DNA from: Lysobacteraceae bacterium
GTDB lineage: Bacteria > Pseudomonadota > Gammaproteobacteria > Xanthomonadales > Xanthomonadaceae
NCBI GenBank assembly: GCA_028868545.1
Contig: JAGWUF010000012.1
Location: forward strand, 1-56,068
Direction of reading: 5' to 3'
Length of the DNA: 56,068 bases
This document shows, in pieces, positions 45,873-55,523 of the stretch. The notes below the pieces were generated by a model. That model saw nothing but the letters and a program-made list of their open reading frames with translations. It was not told where the DNA came from and searched no databases. The position numbers were made by a program, and so were the translations under genes. Position 1 is the stretch's first letter, and every line of letters starts with the position of its first letter.

Positions 45873-46463
45873 TTATTCGATGCGACAGGCTTCGTCGAAG
45901 CCAAGCCGCGGCGAGCGCGGGAAGATGCTGGCCGGGTCGCCCAGGCCCAGGTTGACCAGGACGCTGGAACGGATCGGGGTACCGGCAAAGAATGCCTCGT
46001 CCACCTTGACATTGTCGAAGCCGGTCATCGGCCCGCAGTCCAGCCCCAGCGAGCGTGCGGCCAGCATCAGATACGCCGTCTGCAGCGCGCTGGAACGCAT
46101 CGCCACCCACGCCAGGTTGGCCTCGTCGCGGTGTTCGAACCACGGCTTGGCGTCGGTATGCGGGAACAGCACCGGCAACTTGTCGAAAAAGCGCATGTCG
46201 TAACCGACGATCGCCACCACCGGCGCGCTCATGGTCTTCTTGTGGTTGCCTTCGCTCAGGGCCGGGCCCAGCTTGGCGCGCGCCGCTTCCGACTTCACGA
46301 ACACGATCCGCGCCGGCGTGGTGTTGGCCTCGGTGGGGCCGAATTTCAGCAGGTCGTAGAGCTGGTGCAAGGTGGCGTCGGAAATCTCGCCACCGAACGC
46401 GTTGTAGGTGCGGGCGGTGCGGAACAATTGGTCGAGGGCGGCATCGTTCAAGGGCTGGCTCAT
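45873..46463 (-). CDS. rutE: RutE-type nitroreductase/malonic semialdehyde reductase
   Basis: A 196-residue FMN-dependent nitroreductase-fold protein. Motifs of the RutE subgroup: [64 protein letters not shown]. No other rut (pyrimidine catabolism) gene is nearby, so the function may be general aldehyde or quinone reduction. Divergent from the ELM1 gene across an AT-rich 117-bp gap. Confidence 0.88.
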   Translation of the reverse strand: MSQPLNDAALDQLFRTARTYNAFGGEISDATLHQLYDLLKFGPTEANTTPARIVFVKSEAARAKLGPALSEGNHKKTMSAPVVAIVGYDMRFFDKLPVLFPHTDAKPWFEHRDEANLAWVAMRSSALQTAYLMLAARSLGLDCGPMTGFDNVKVDEAFFAGTPIRSSVLVNLGLGDPASIFPRSPRLGFDEACRIE

Positions 46464-46554
46464 GGCATGCTCTGCGGTGAGAATGGACGGGATGCCGCCT
46501 AGTTTATAGTTCCATCCGCAAAACTAAATAGACAAATTGCAACGAATTGTGCTC

Positions 46555-46568
46555 ATTATTGCAATAAT
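46555..46568. promoter_or_regulatory. 14-bp perfect palindrome upstream of the ELM1-family gene
   Basis: ATTATTGCAATAAT, perfectly self-complementary, 12 bp before ATG 46581. A second TTGCAA at 46537-46542 lies 22 bp from the palindrome's TTGCAA (46559-46564), two helical turns. The gap is the most AT-rich stretch in the window. Regulator unknown. Confidence 0.6.
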
Positions 46569-46580
46569 ACCTCGCCTGCG

Positions 46581-47534
46581 ATGAAATCCACACTCGCCCT
46601 GCATGATGGCCGCGCCGGCAATGCACGGCAGGCGCTTGCGCTGGCGCGTGCACTGGACTCCCGTGCGGGGGAATGCGTGCTGCAACCGGGCTGGTGGGCC
46701 CGAACATTGGCACCGCGTCACTGGCCGTTGTCCATCGCGCCATTTGGCGCCCGCTTCCGTAAACTCTGCGTCATGCCGCCTGCGCTCGCCATTGGCTGCG
46801 GACGGCAGGCCGCACTGGCCACGCGCCTGCTGCGCACGCACGGCAGCCAGGCCGTGCAGATTCTCGACCCGCGCATCGCGGCCAGGCATTGGGATCTGCT
46901 GATCGTGCCCGAGCATGACCGGCTGCGTGGCGACACCGTGCTGACCCTGACCGGCAGCCTGCATCCGGTGGATGACGACTACCTGCTGCGCGCGATTTCC
47001 GCGTTTCCGTCTCTGACCATGCTGCCCACGCCGCATACCGTGCTGCTGGTCGGCGGGCCCACCCGCCATGCGCCGCTGGACGATGCCGCATTCGCCGCCG
47101 TCCTGCAGCAGCTGGCGGCACTGGCGAAGGCCGAAGGCGGCAGCTTCAGCGCGATTGCCTCACGCCGCACGCCACCGATGTGGCGCACCGCGCTGGGGGC
47201 GGTGGCTCGGGATGTGCCGGGCCTGCGCTGGCGCGATACCGGCGACGGCCCCAACCCGTATGCCGGGCTGCTGGCCACCGCCGACCGTCTGGTCTGCACA
47301 CCCGACTCGGTCAACATGCTCAGCGAAGCGGCCGCGACCTATGCACCGCTGTTCATCGTGCAGCCGCAGATCGCGCAGGGCCGCATCCGGCAATTCCACC
47401 AGCAACTGCAAGACCGTGGCCGTGCGCATGCGCTGGACGCCACACCACGTTTGTTCGATGCCGTCCCCCTGCGCGAAACCGCACGGGTGGCCGCCGCGGT
47501 CCGGCAGCGGTTGGGCTTGACCGCACCGGCCTAG
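46581..47534 (+). CDS. ELM1/GtrOC1 family putative nucleoside-diphosphate-sugar epimerase-like protein
   Basis: A 317-residue protein of the ELM1 family (mitochondrial fission ELM1; GtrOC1): [58 protein letters not shown] and the C-terminal [17 protein letters not shown]. The fold is glycosyltransferase-B-like (nucleotide-sugar binding). Bacterial function is unknown. It overlaps the 3' end of glnE tail to tail by 4 bp (CTAG). Confidence 0.85.
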   Translation: MKSTLALHDGRAGNARQALALARALDSRAGECVLQPGWWARTLAPRHWPLSIAPFGARFRKLCVMPPALAIGCGRQAALATRLLRTHGSQAVQILDPRIAARHWDLLIVPEHDRLRGDTVLTLTGSLHPVDDDYLLRAISAFPSLTMLPTPHTVLLVGGPTRHAPLDDAAFAAVLQQLAALAKAEGGSFSAIASRRTPPMWRTALGAVARDVPGLRWRDTGDGPNPYAGLLATADRLVCTPDSVNMLSEAAATYAPLFIVQPQIAQGRIRQFHQQLQDRGRAHALDATPRLFDAVPLRETARVAAAVRQRLGLTAPA

Positions 47535-50320
47535 CCGCTGGCCGCATCGAAATCCAGACCCTGCGCCCGGATCGCGGCCCGGATCACCGCGCGCGCGGCC
47601 TCGATCGGTGGTGTGGGTGCCGCCCGGCGCGGGCGTCGATCCAGCGTGCAACGCAAGCCGACGTCCAGCAACAGCGCATGGGCAGCGCACAACTCGACGT
47701 GTTCGACATCGCTCAAGACCCCTGCCCGATGCAACACGTCCAGCAATGCCTGGGTGCTGCGGGCGGGCAGAATGCCGGGCTGTGCATGGGCATCGCGCAG
47801 CATCAGGAACTGCAACAGGAACTCAAGATCCACCAGGCCGGCTTCGCCCTGCTTGAGATCCAGTTGCGCAGCATCGCTGCGGTCCAGCTCGCTGCGCATC
47901 TTGTTCCGCATCTTGCCGACATCGTCACGCAGGCCCTGCGGATCCCGCGGTGTCGCCAGCACCTGGCGGCGTGTCTGTTCGAACGCAGCCAGCAACGCCG
48001 GGTCGCCGGCAATGCCGCGGGCGCGTACCAGCGCCTGGTGTTCCCAGGTCCATGCCCGCTGCTGTTGATACTCGGTGAAGCTGGCCAGACTGGACACCAG
48101 CAGGCCCTTGGCACCATCCGGACGCAGCCGCACATCGACATCGAACAATCGCCCGGCCCCCGTGCGCACCCCCAGCAAGGCCACGATCTTCTGGCCCAAT
48201 CGCGCATACCAGCGTGGTGCATCCAGTGCACGCGCACCCTCGGACAGGGCCTCGGCAGGTGCGTCGAACAGGAACACCAGATCCAGATCGGAACCGAAGC
48301 CCAGCTCTTCGCCGCCCAGGCTGCCATAGCCCAGCACCGCAAACCGGCCCTGCGCGATCGCGCCATGGGCGGCGCGCACTTCGGCCACGGCCAGCTGCAG
48401 GATGCAGGCCACCACCGCATCGGCCAGCCAGGCCAGCCGCCGCGCGCAGTCTTCGGCCCCCATGCGGTTGTCCAGCAATGCCAGCGCAAACCGGAAACTC
48501 AAGGCTTGCCGCACTTCGTTCAAGGCATCGAGTGCCTGCTCGGTATCACTGCCGCGGATCGCCGCCTCGCACTCGGCACGCATCGCCGCCGCGTCGGGCA
48601 ACTGCCCGCTCACCCGCACATCCAGCAACTCGTCCAGCAGCAGCGGATGCACCGCCAGCCGCTCACCCAGCAAGGCGCTGCGGGCCAGCACATCCACCAG
48701 CCGCTGCAGTGCGGCAGGTTGCTCGTCCAGCAAAGCCAGATAGCTGGTGCGCCGCAGGATGGCCTGCAGCAGCGGCAAGACCCGCCGCAGCACGGCATCC
48801 GGTTGCGCCGATGTCGATGCCGCCTGCAGCAAGGCCGGCAATACCCGGTTCAATCTTGCGCGCGGCGCATCCGACAAATCCCGCACGCCCGGTACCCGCG
48901 CAAAATCGCACAGACTGGCGTGCAGCTCGTCGGCCGCCACGAATCCCGCCGCCGCCAGGGTCGTTGCATCGCCGTGTTCGGGCAGGCCATGCCAGTAGCC
49001 GGCCAGATCATCGGCACCGGCCTTCGCCTGCCGCCGCGGTGCCAGCAATGCGCCGAATTCGTCCGCCACCCGTGCCCGCTGTCGTTCCAGCGCCTGCGCC
49101 AGCGATGGCCAATCGTCGTGCCCCAGGCCGCGCGCGAGGCGTGTCTTCGTCAGCAGCGCGGCCGGCACCGCATGCGTCTGCGTGTCAGCCAGCATCTGGA
49201 TGCGGTTTTCCAGCGTTCGCAGGAACCGGTACGCCTGTTCCAGCTGCGCCCCGGCCCCGACGCCCACATGTCCGGCCGCCACCAGGGCATGCAACGCCGG
49301 CAACAGGCGTCGCCCGCGCAAGGCCCGTTCGCGTCCGCCGCGGATCAGCTGCAGGGCCTGCACCAGAAACTCGATTTCGCGGATGCCGCCGGGGCCGCGC
49401 TTGATGTCGTCGGCCATGTCCTTGCGCGCCACTTCGGCGGCGATCATCGCCTTCATCGCACGCAGGCCATCCAGCGCGCCGTAATCCAGATAGCGGCGAT
49501 ACACGAACGGGCGCAATGCGTCGAGGAAAGCCTCCCCGGCGGCGATGTCGCCGGCAACACAGCGTGCCTTCTGCCAGGCATAACGCTCCCAGTCGCGGCC
49601 TTCGCGCTGGAAATACAACTCCATCGCCGCAAAGGAAATCGCGATGCGCCCGGCATTGCCGAACGGACGCAGGCGCAGATCCACCCGATGGCAAAACCCG
49701 TCCGCCGTCACTTCATCCAGCAGCCTGGCCAATTGCTGGCCCAGCCGCGCGAAGTAGTCCTGCGCGTGCAGCACGCGCGCGCCATCGGATTCGCCCTCGC
49801 TGTCGTAGGCATACACCAGATCGACATCGGAACTGAAATTCAGTTCGCCACCACCCAGCTTGCCCAGCCCGAACACCACCAGCCGCTGCGCCCGCCCCTG
49901 TGCATTGCGCACCACGCCAAAGCGCTGCGCAAACTCCGCTTCCAGCGCGGCCAGCCCCAGCTGCAGGCAGGCATCGGCCAGCGCGGTACTGCCGGCCAGG
50001 ATTTCGTCCACCGGCGCACCTTCGATCACGTCGCGCCAGATCAGCCGGGTGGATTCGGCCTGCCGGTAGCGACGCAGCAGGCGCGGCCAGTCGCCACGGT
50101 TGTCCGCCTGCAACACCGGCGGCGGCAGCGGCGTGGTGGCTGCGGATTGCAGGTGCGCCAGCAATTGCGGCTGCACGCACAGGGTGTCGATGGCAAAGTC
50201 GCTGGCCAGTGCCAGCCGCGCCAGCGTGTCCGCCTCCGCGACTTCGCAGCCGGCCGCATGCAGCCGCTGCAAGGCGCGCGTGCGCAGCGATGCCAGTTCC
50301 GTTTCGATGTCTTGGCTCAT
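47531..50320 (-). CDS. glnE: Glutamine synthetase adenylyltransferase/deadenylase
   Basis: A 929-residue protein with both nucleotidyltransferase domains: the N-terminal deadenylase ([17 protein letters not shown], 151-167) and the C-terminal adenylylase ([17 protein letters not shown], near 664-680), with regulatory helices between. GlnE adenylylates glutamine synthetase when nitrogen is plentiful and deadenylylates it when poor. It is isolated, flanked by a convergent gene and an upstream terminator of a different unit. A plus-strand frame open for over 1700 codons over it is a GC-driven shadow. Confidence 0.95.
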   Translation of the reverse strand: MSQDIETELASLRTRALQRLHAAGCEVAEADTLARLALASDFAIDTLCVQPQLLAHLQSAATTPLPPPVLQADNRGDWPRLLRRYRQAESTRLIWRDVIEGAPVDEILAGSTALADACLQLGLAALEAEFAQRFGVVRNAQGRAQRLVVFGLGKLGGGELNFSSDVDLVYAYDSEGESDGARVLHAQDYFARLGQQLARLLDEVTADGFCHRVDLRLRPFGNAGRIAISFAAMELYFQREGRDWERYAWQKARCVAGDIAAGEAFLDALRPFVYRRYLDYGALDGLRAMKAMIAAEVARKDMADDIKRGPGGIREIEFLVQALQLIRGGRERALRGRRLLPALHALVAAGHVGVGAGAQLEQAYRFLRTLENRIQMLADTQTHAVPAALLTKTRLARGLGHDDWPSLAQALERQRARVADEFGALLAPRRQAKAGADDLAGYWHGLPEHGDATTLAAAGFVAADELHASLCDFARVPGVRDLSDAPRARLNRVLPALLQAASTSAQPDAVLRRVLPLLQAILRRTSYLALLDEQPAALQRLVDVLARSALLGERLAVHPLLLDELLDVRVSGQLPDAAAMRAECEAAIRGSDTEQALDALNEVRQALSFRFALALLDNRMGAEDCARRLAWLADAVVACILQLAVAEVRAAHGAIAQGRFAVLGYGSLGGEELGFGSDLDLVFLFDAPAEALSEGARALDAPRWYARLGQKIVALLGVRTGAGRLFDVDVRLRPDGAKGLLVSSLASFTEYQQQRAWTWEHQALVRARGIAGDPALLAAFEQTRRQVLATPRDPQGLRDDVGKMRNKMRSELDRSDAAQLDLKQGEAGLVDLEFLLQFLMLRDAHAQPGILPARSTQALLDVLHRAGVLSDVEHVELCAAHALLLDVGLRCTLDRRPRRAAPTPPIEAARAVIRAAIRAQGLDFDAASG

Positions 50321-50361
50321 GCCGTGATTGTGGCATCGCCGGCGGGGGCCGACTTTCGCGC

Positions 50362-50398
50362 AAATAAAAAGCCCGCAAAGACCGAAGTCTCAGCGGGC
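50362..50398 (-). terminator. Intrinsic terminator of the amine oxidase unit
   Basis: On the minus strand: stem GCCCGCTGAGAC against GTCTTTGCGGGC with a TTCG tetraloop (10 of 12 paired), followed by TTTTTATT. It ends transcription from 53775-50498 and separates it from glnE. Confidence 0.88.
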
Positions 50399-50497
50399 CT
50401 GCTCCCTCCCCCACGTCGGGACGCGGGTGGATCGTGCCGGTGGCGGCGATGCATTGCACGCTGCACTGCAAAAAAATACCGGGAAGTTCAGCAAGGT

Positions 50498-52090
50498 CTA
50501 CCGCCGAGGCAATTGCACACGACGTTGCCTCAGTACAGCCTGTGCGGCCAGCTCGCCACTGTCGCAACCGCCCTCCATGAAGCCCTGTGCCGCCAGCGAA
50601 CAATGTTCGCCGGCAAAATGCAGCCCGCCCACCGACTGCCCCATCACCCCGCCAATCGTGGCCCAGTCACCGGGCCGGAAGCAGGCATAGCTGCCCAGCA
50701 CCCACGGGTTGCCGGGCCAATGCATGCGTGCTTCCGCCGCATTGCCGCGCGCCGCCGCGATGCCGGGAAACACGCGCTCCAGATCGCGCACCGCCGCCTC
50801 GGCCTGTTGCCGCGCCGTGCCCTGTCCCAGTTCGAGGCCATGCCGGCCGCCGGTGAAATTGGTCAGCACCCCGGCAGCACCCGCCTGCTTGCGGCTGGTT
50901 TCCCAGCTGGTCTGGTACGGCAGCGCCGACATCGATGCGCCATTGGCCTGCTGCGTGCGCCAGCTGCGGCGTTCGAACCCGATCATCAACTTGGCATTGC
51001 TGCCATAGGCCAGGGTATCGATGGCGCGCCGCTTGGCGACCGGCAACGCGACATCCAGCTGCAGCTTGCGCAGCAGCGTGAACGGCAACGCCAGGATCAC
51101 CTGCGGCGCACGCACCTGCACCGATGCCGCGCCATTGCGGAAGCTCAAGGTGTAACCCGTCGCATCGCCACGCACCGCCTCCAGCACGTGACCCGTCGCG
51201 ATCGCATCGCCCAGGCGGGAGGCCAGCGCCTGCGGCAGCAAGTCATTGCCGCCGCGCACATGGAAACGCTCGTCACTCTCGCCGAAGATGCGGAACGCAT
51301 CCTGCGGGGTGGTGCCGATGAACGTGAGGAAATTCATGGCGGACTGCTGGTCGATCTCCAGCCCCATCTCGGTGGTGTAGGCCACATCCAGCAAGTTGCG
51401 CAACCAGCCCGACACCCCATTGCGATCCAGCCACTGGGCAATGCTGAGCGCATCCAGCGCATGGAAGGCGGGGTTGCCATCGCCGGCATCCAGCGTGCCC
51501 GCGCCGGCGGCGGCCAGATCGCGCTGGATGGCGGTGGCCACCGGGACGAAGGCCCGCACGATCTCGGCTTCGTCGATCAGACGACCATCGAAGTACCAGC
51601 AGTCGTGGCCGGTCTCGCTGTCCAGCAGATCATCCAGCACCAGGCCCATCTCCGCGGCCAGTGCGCGAATGCGGATGTGCCCGCTGTCGATCAGCTCGCC
51701 GCCCAGCTCCACCACCTGCGCATCGGCAAAATGGCCGCGCAGGCTGAGCATGCGCCCGCCGACGCGATGCTGGGCTTCGAACACGCGTACCCGCACGCCC
51801 TGCTGGCGCAGCCGCCACGCCGCCGTGAGCCCGGCAATGCCGGCCCCCACGACCACCACATCGGCGTCATCCCGCGGCCGCGGCAACTGCGGCAGGCTGG
51901 CGCAACCGGCCAGCAATACACCGGCACCTGCGCCTTGCAGCAAGCGCCGCCGCTGGCGATCGACGCGCAATGCGTGCAGACGTGCGTGCACGTGGGCGTG
52001 CGTTTCGTCGATCGGCGACGACGCTTGTGCTGCAACCCGGGCGATGGCAGCGGCGCGCTGCAACAAGCGGAACAACGGTGTACGGCCCAT
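50498..52090 (-). CDS. Tat-exported lipoprotein flavin amine oxidase
   Basis: A 530-residue protein. A 45-residue N-terminal extension precedes a Tat signal (RRRLLQGAGAGVLL) and lipobox LAGC with Cys63, so it should be exported folded with bound FAD and lipid-anchored. The FAD motif is VVVVGAGIAGLTAAWRLRQQG, then EAQHRVGGRM, and the C-terminal FAD clamp GLHFAGEHCSLAAQGFMEGGCDSGE, as in monoamine oxidase. ATG 52090 is chosen; the same frame extends to 52168. Lies 74 nt downstream of the PYROXD2-like gene. Substrate unknown. Confidence 0.88.
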   Translation of the reverse strand: MGRTPLFRLLQRAAAIARVAAQASSPIDETHAHVHARLHALRVDRQRRRLLQGAGAGVLLAGCASLPQLPRPRDDADVVVVGAGIAGLTAAWRLRQQGVRVRVFEAQHRVGGRMLSLRGHFADAQVVELGGELIDSGHIRIRALAAEMGLVLDDLLDSETGHDCWYFDGRLIDEAEIVRAFVPVATAIQRDLAAAGAGTLDAGDGNPAFHALDALSIAQWLDRNGVSGWLRNLLDVAYTTEMGLEIDQQSAMNFLTFIGTTPQDAFRIFGESDERFHVRGGNDLLPQALASRLGDAIATGHVLEAVRGDATGYTLSFRNGAASVQVRAPQVILALPFTLLRKLQLDVALPVAKRRAIDTLAYGSNAKLMIGFERRSWRTQQANGASMSALPYQTSWETSRKQAGAAGVLTNFTGGRHGLELGQGTARQQAEAAVRDLERVFPGIAAARGNAAEARMHWPGNPWVLGSYACFRPGDWATIGGVMGQSVGGLHFAGEHCSLAAQGFMEGGCDSGELAAQAVLRQRRVQLPRR

Positions 52091-52164
52091 GGCGGGGTCT
52101 CGATGTGGATCGCGATGCGGATAGTGCAAGCAACGCCAAATCCCGCTGCGCCGGGCCACTGGCC

Positions 52165-53775
52165 TCAATCCGGACGCGGTCGCCGGCGCAGATCCTTGAG
52201 GATTTCACGCGCCGCATTGCGCCCGGGCAGACCGGTCACGCCGCCCCCCGGATGGCTGCCTGCACCGCACAGATACAATTGCCTGAACGCACCGCGATAC
52301 GCCCCCTGGCCCAGGATCGGGCGGGCGCTGAACATCTGGTCCAGCCCCAGTGCACCATGGAAAATATCGCCCCCGATCAGGCCGATGCGGCGCTCCAGAT
52401 CCAGCGGGCTCAGCGCCTCGTAGCCCAGCACGCTGCGGCGGAAATTGGGGGCGTATTCGTTGACGGTCTCGAGCATCAGCCTGGCCACGGTGTCGCGGTG
52501 CAGATCCCAGCCGCCGTCGACCTCGGGATGCACCTGCTGGCAGAACAGGCTGGCCACATGCTGGCCGGCGGGGGCCAGGGTGTCGTCCAGGGTCGAGGAA
52601 ATCACGACTTCGACGATGGGCTTGCGTGCCCAGCCGGCATTGTGCGCTTTCGATTTGGCATCGAAATAAGCCTGCTCGAAATACCGCAGTGACGGCCCGA
52701 TCAGGATGCCGCTTTGATGGTGCGGCTGCAGCGCGGTGCCCGGCATCGCGGAAAAATCCGGCAATTCGGACAGCGCCACGTTCATCCGGAACGTGCCCGA
52801 GCCGCAACGATAACGCTGCATCCGCTGCGCAGTGTCGGCATCCAGTTGCGCCGGCTCCACCAGCCGGGTGTAGAGCAATTTCGGGTTGAGGTTGCTGACA
52901 ATCGTGGCCGCCAGCAGCTCACGCCCATCGGCCAATGCCACCCCGACCGCCTGGCCGTCCTTCACCAGCAGACGCGCCACCTCGGCACCGGTTTCGATGG
53001 CAACGCCGCGCGCCTCGCATTCCTTGCGCATCGCCTGGGTGATCGCACCCATGCCGCCGACGGCATGCCCCCAGACGCCGGCCTTGCCGTTGACTTCGCC
53101 GAACACGTGATGCAGCAGCACGTAGGCACTGCCGGGGGTGTACGGGCTGGCAAAATTGCCGACCACCGAATCCCAGCCCAGTGCCGCTTTCAACGGCTCG
53201 CCTTCGAACCAGTCGTCCAGCAATTCGCCGGCGGATTTGGTGAACAGATCCAGCAGGTCGCGACGCCCGCGCATGTCCAGCGATTTCAATTGCTTCGCGG
53301 TCGAGGCCGAATGCAGCCAGTCGGCCAACACGAAGCGGTCACTCACGTTCGGCGGCGTGCGCTGCAGCAGTTCGCGCAGCACCACCACGATGCGATCGAG
53401 CATCGCGTAATACTCGGGCAGGCGCTGCGCATCGCGCGTGCTCCAGGCCGCCACCTCCGTCCGGGTGTGCCCGCCGCCAAGCCGGAAGCTGCGGCCACCG
53501 GGCAACGGCAGGAAGTTGGCATAGGGCCGCTCGACCACGCGCAGCCCGTGCTGATGCAGGCGCAGATCCTGGATCACCTTCGGGTTGAGCAGGCTGACCG
53601 TGTAACTGGCCAGCGAATTGCGAAAACCGGGATGGAATTCCTCGGTCACCGCCGCGCCGCCGACAATCCCGCGCCGCTCCAGAATGCGCACCTGCAAGCC
53701 CGCCGCCGCCAGATACGCCGCGCACACCAGGCCGTTGTGGCCGCCGCCCAGAATCAGCACATCATCGCGCCGCAT
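52165..53775 (-). CDS. PYROXD2-like FAD-dependent oxidoreductase
   Basis: A 536-residue phytoene desaturase-like flavoprotein. FAD motif DDVLILGGGHNGLVCAAYLAAAG, then ERRGIVGGAAVTEEFHPGFRNSLASYTVSLL, the central GHAVGGMGAITQAMRKECEARGV and the C-terminal LYLCGAGSHPGGGVTGLPGRNAARE. This matches the PYROXD2 group rather than carotenoid desaturases; no carotenoid gene is nearby. ATG 53775 begins directly at the FAD fold. The reaction is unknown. Co-transcribed with the amine oxidase. Confidence 0.88.
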   Translation of the reverse strand: MRRDDVLILGGGHNGLVCAAYLAAAGLQVRILERRGIVGGAAVTEEFHPGFRNSLASYTVSLLNPKVIQDLRLHQHGLRVVERPYANFLPLPGGRSFRLGGGHTRTEVAAWSTRDAQRLPEYYAMLDRIVVVLRELLQRTPPNVSDRFVLADWLHSASTAKQLKSLDMRGRRDLLDLFTKSAGELLDDWFEGEPLKAALGWDSVVGNFASPYTPGSAYVLLHHVFGEVNGKAGVWGHAVGGMGAITQAMRKECEARGVAIETGAEVARLLVKDGQAVGVALADGRELLAATIVSNLNPKLLYTRLVEPAQLDADTAQRMQRYRCGSGTFRMNVALSELPDFSAMPGTALQPHHQSGILIGPSLRYFEQAYFDAKSKAHNAGWARKPIVEVVISSTLDDTLAPAGQHVASLFCQQVHPEVDGGWDLHRDTVARLMLETVNEYAPNFRRSVLGYEALSPLDLERRIGLIGGDIFHGALGLDQMFSARPILGQGAYRGAFRQLYLCGAGSHPGGGVTGLPGRNAAREILKDLRRRPRPD

Positions 53776-53849
53776 CACCGCCCCCGCTTGTCCGCATGCT
53801 TGTGGCCAGCATAGCCGAGGCGCAGCACCCTCTCCCACCCTTTGGGCCC

Positions 53850-53941
53850 CCTCTCCCGCAAGCGGAAGAGGAGAAAGCAAGGCGTCGGCGGGCGTGCCGC
53901 TGTAGCGAACTCAAGGGGGAGGCAGCGGCAACGCCGCTGCC
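53850..53941. repeat. Palindromic elements in the gap upstream of the PYROXD2-like gene
   Basis: Two hairpins: CCTCTCCCGC/GCGGAAGAGG (53850-53871, 9 of 10, 2-nt loop) and GGCAGCGGC/GCCGCTGCC (53921-53941, 9-bp perfect, 3-nt loop). The first shares the CCTC-CCC-GCAAG-GGG plan of the ilvA-embedded element. Nothing else is recognisable in 53776-54004. Confidence 0.7.
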
Positions 53942-54004
53942 GGAGGACATTCGCGGAAGCGGCTCGCCTGCCGGCGGCCTACCTCGCAATCGCAATGCCG
54001 CAAA

Positions 54005-54631
54005 TCAATGCAGCGGCACGCCCGTCTTCGCCACCGCTTCATCAAAGCTCACGCCGTCGGCCAGCTCGACCAGCTTCAGCCCTTCCGGGGTGACATCGAA
54101 CACGCCCAGCTCGGTGATGATGCGGTTGACCACGCCCACGCCGGTCAGCGGCAAGGTGCACTGCGGCAGGATTTTCGAGCTGCCGGTCTTGGTGACGTGC
54201 TCCATCAGCACCACCACCTTGCGCACGCCGGCCACCAGATCCATCGCGCCGCCCATGCCCTTGACCATCTTGCCGGGCACCATCCAGTTGGCCAGGTCGC
54301 CCTTGTCGGTCACTTCCATCGCGCCGAGGATGGCCAGATCGATGTGGCCGCCGCGGATCATCGCGAACGAATCATGGCTGCCGAAGAAACTGGCGCCGGG
54401 CACGGCGGTCACGGTCTGCTTGCCGGCGTTGATCAGGTCGGCATCGAGCTCTGCCTCGGTGGGAAACGGGCCGATGCCCAGCAGGCCGTTTTCACTTTGC
54501 AGCCACACGTCCATGCCGTCCGGGATGTAGTTGGCCACCAGTGTCGGCAGGCCGATGCCGAGGTTCACGTAGGCACCGTCGGTGAGTTCCTGCGCGGCGC
54601 GCTGCGCCATCTGTTCGCGGTTCCAGGCCAT
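54005..54631 (-). CDS. scoB: 3-oxoacid CoA-transferase subunit B
   Basis: A 208-residue beta subunit: [21 protein letters not shown], then [10 protein letters not shown] with the catalytic Glu47 that forms the CoA thioester, [27 protein letters not shown] and [11 protein letters not shown]. With subunit A it moves CoA from succinyl-CoA to acetoacetate or related 3-oxoacids. It starts one nt after the subunit A stop, so the two are co-translated. Confidence 0.93.
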   Translation of the reverse strand: MAWNREQMAQRAAQELTDGAYVNLGIGLPTLVANYIPDGMDVWLQSENGLLGIGPFPTEAELDADLINAGKQTVTAVPGASFFGSHDSFAMIRGGHIDLAILGAMEVTDKGDLANWMVPGKMVKGMGGAMDLVAGVRKVVVLMEHVTKTGSSKILPQCTLPLTGVGVVNRIITELGVFDVTPEGLKLVELADGVSFDEAVAKTGVPLH

Positions 54632-54632
54632 G

Positions 54633-55352
54633 TCAGTTGTCCTCCGGCTGGCGAATGGTGCGCTGTTCGATGCGTTTTTCCGGCGTGGCATTGACCACGA
54701 TGCGCTGCACGTAGATGCCGGGCAGGTGCACCTGGTCCGGCTCGATCGCGCCGATCTCCACCAGCTCCTCCACTTCCACCACGCAGGTCTTGCCGGCCAT
54801 GGCGGCGGCCGGGTTGAAGTTGCGCGCGGTCTTGCGGAACACCAGGTTGCCGGCGGTGTCGGCCTTCCACGCCTTGACCAGCGACACATCGGCCTTCAGC
54901 GCGGTTTCCAGCACGTACATGCGGCCATCGAATTCACGGGTCTCCTTGCCTTCGGCCACCACCGTGCCGTAGCCGGTGGCGGTGAAGAACGCCGGGATGC
55001 CTGCACCGCCCGCACGCAGGCGCTCGGCCAAGGTGCCTTGCGGGTTGAATTCCAACTCCAACTCGCCGCCCAGATATTGGCGCTCGAATTCCTTGTTTTC
55101 GCCCACGTAGGACGAAATCATTTTCCTGATCTGCCGCGTGGTCAGCAGCTGCCCAAGCCCGAAGCCATCCACGCCGGCATTGTTGGAAATCACGGTCAGG
55201 CCCTTCACGCCCGAGTCGCGCAACGCGGCGATCAGCGCCTCGGGGATGCCGCACAGGCCGAAGCCGCCGACGGCGAGGGTCTGGCCATCCGCAACCAGCC
55301 CGTCGAGGGCGGCAGCGGCACTGGGGTAGAGCTTGCTCTTGGCGGAAGCCAC
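54633..55352 (-). CDS. scoA: 3-oxoacid CoA-transferase subunit A
   Basis: A 239-residue alpha subunit with the oxyanion-hole motif [33 protein letters not shown], and [34 protein letters not shown] 55352 is the likely start: GGAG lies 8 nt upstream, and it gives the normal N-terminus ([16 protein letters not shown]); the frame is open to 55436 with no family character. Divergent from etfB, which suggests a shared role in fatty/keto acid oxidation. Confidence 0.92.
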   Translation of the reverse strand: MASAKSKLYPSAAAALDGLVADGQTLAVGGFGLCGIPEALIAALRDSGVKGLTVISNNAGVDGFGLGQLLTTRQIRKMISSYVGENKEFERQYLGGELELEFNPQGTLAERLRAGGAGIPAFFTATGYGTVVAEGKETREFDGRMYVLETALKADVSLVKAWKADTAGNLVFRKTARNFNPAAAMAGKTCVVEVEELVEIGAIEPDQVHLPGIYVQRIVVNATPEKRIEQRTIRQPEDN

Positions 55353-55523
55353 GGGCGGATCTCCGGATGCGAGGTAGAGCCCACATTCTAGCCGGGCATG
55401 CGTCAATGCCCAGCGTACCTTCGGGCAGTCCTGCACCGTTTCAGCGGATACCGCGCACGTCCGCTAAAATGGGGGTCGGCCTGCTTGGCCACAATTTCGC
55501 ATTTGCTCAAGGACATCCGCACG

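Noticed and set aside
47180-52423. A plus-strand frame open for over 1700 codons, opposite glnE and the amine oxidase gene.
   Set aside because: Its composition is that of reverse-strand GC-rich code (His, Gln, Arg and Ala-rich, no motif), and both minus-strand genes are fully supported by family motifs. Long antisense frames are expected at this GC content.
52165-53775. Gene considered as a phytoene desaturase (crtI).
   Set aside because: The C-terminal SHPGGGVTGLPGRNAARE and overall pattern fit the PYROXD2 group, and no carotenoid gene is nearby.
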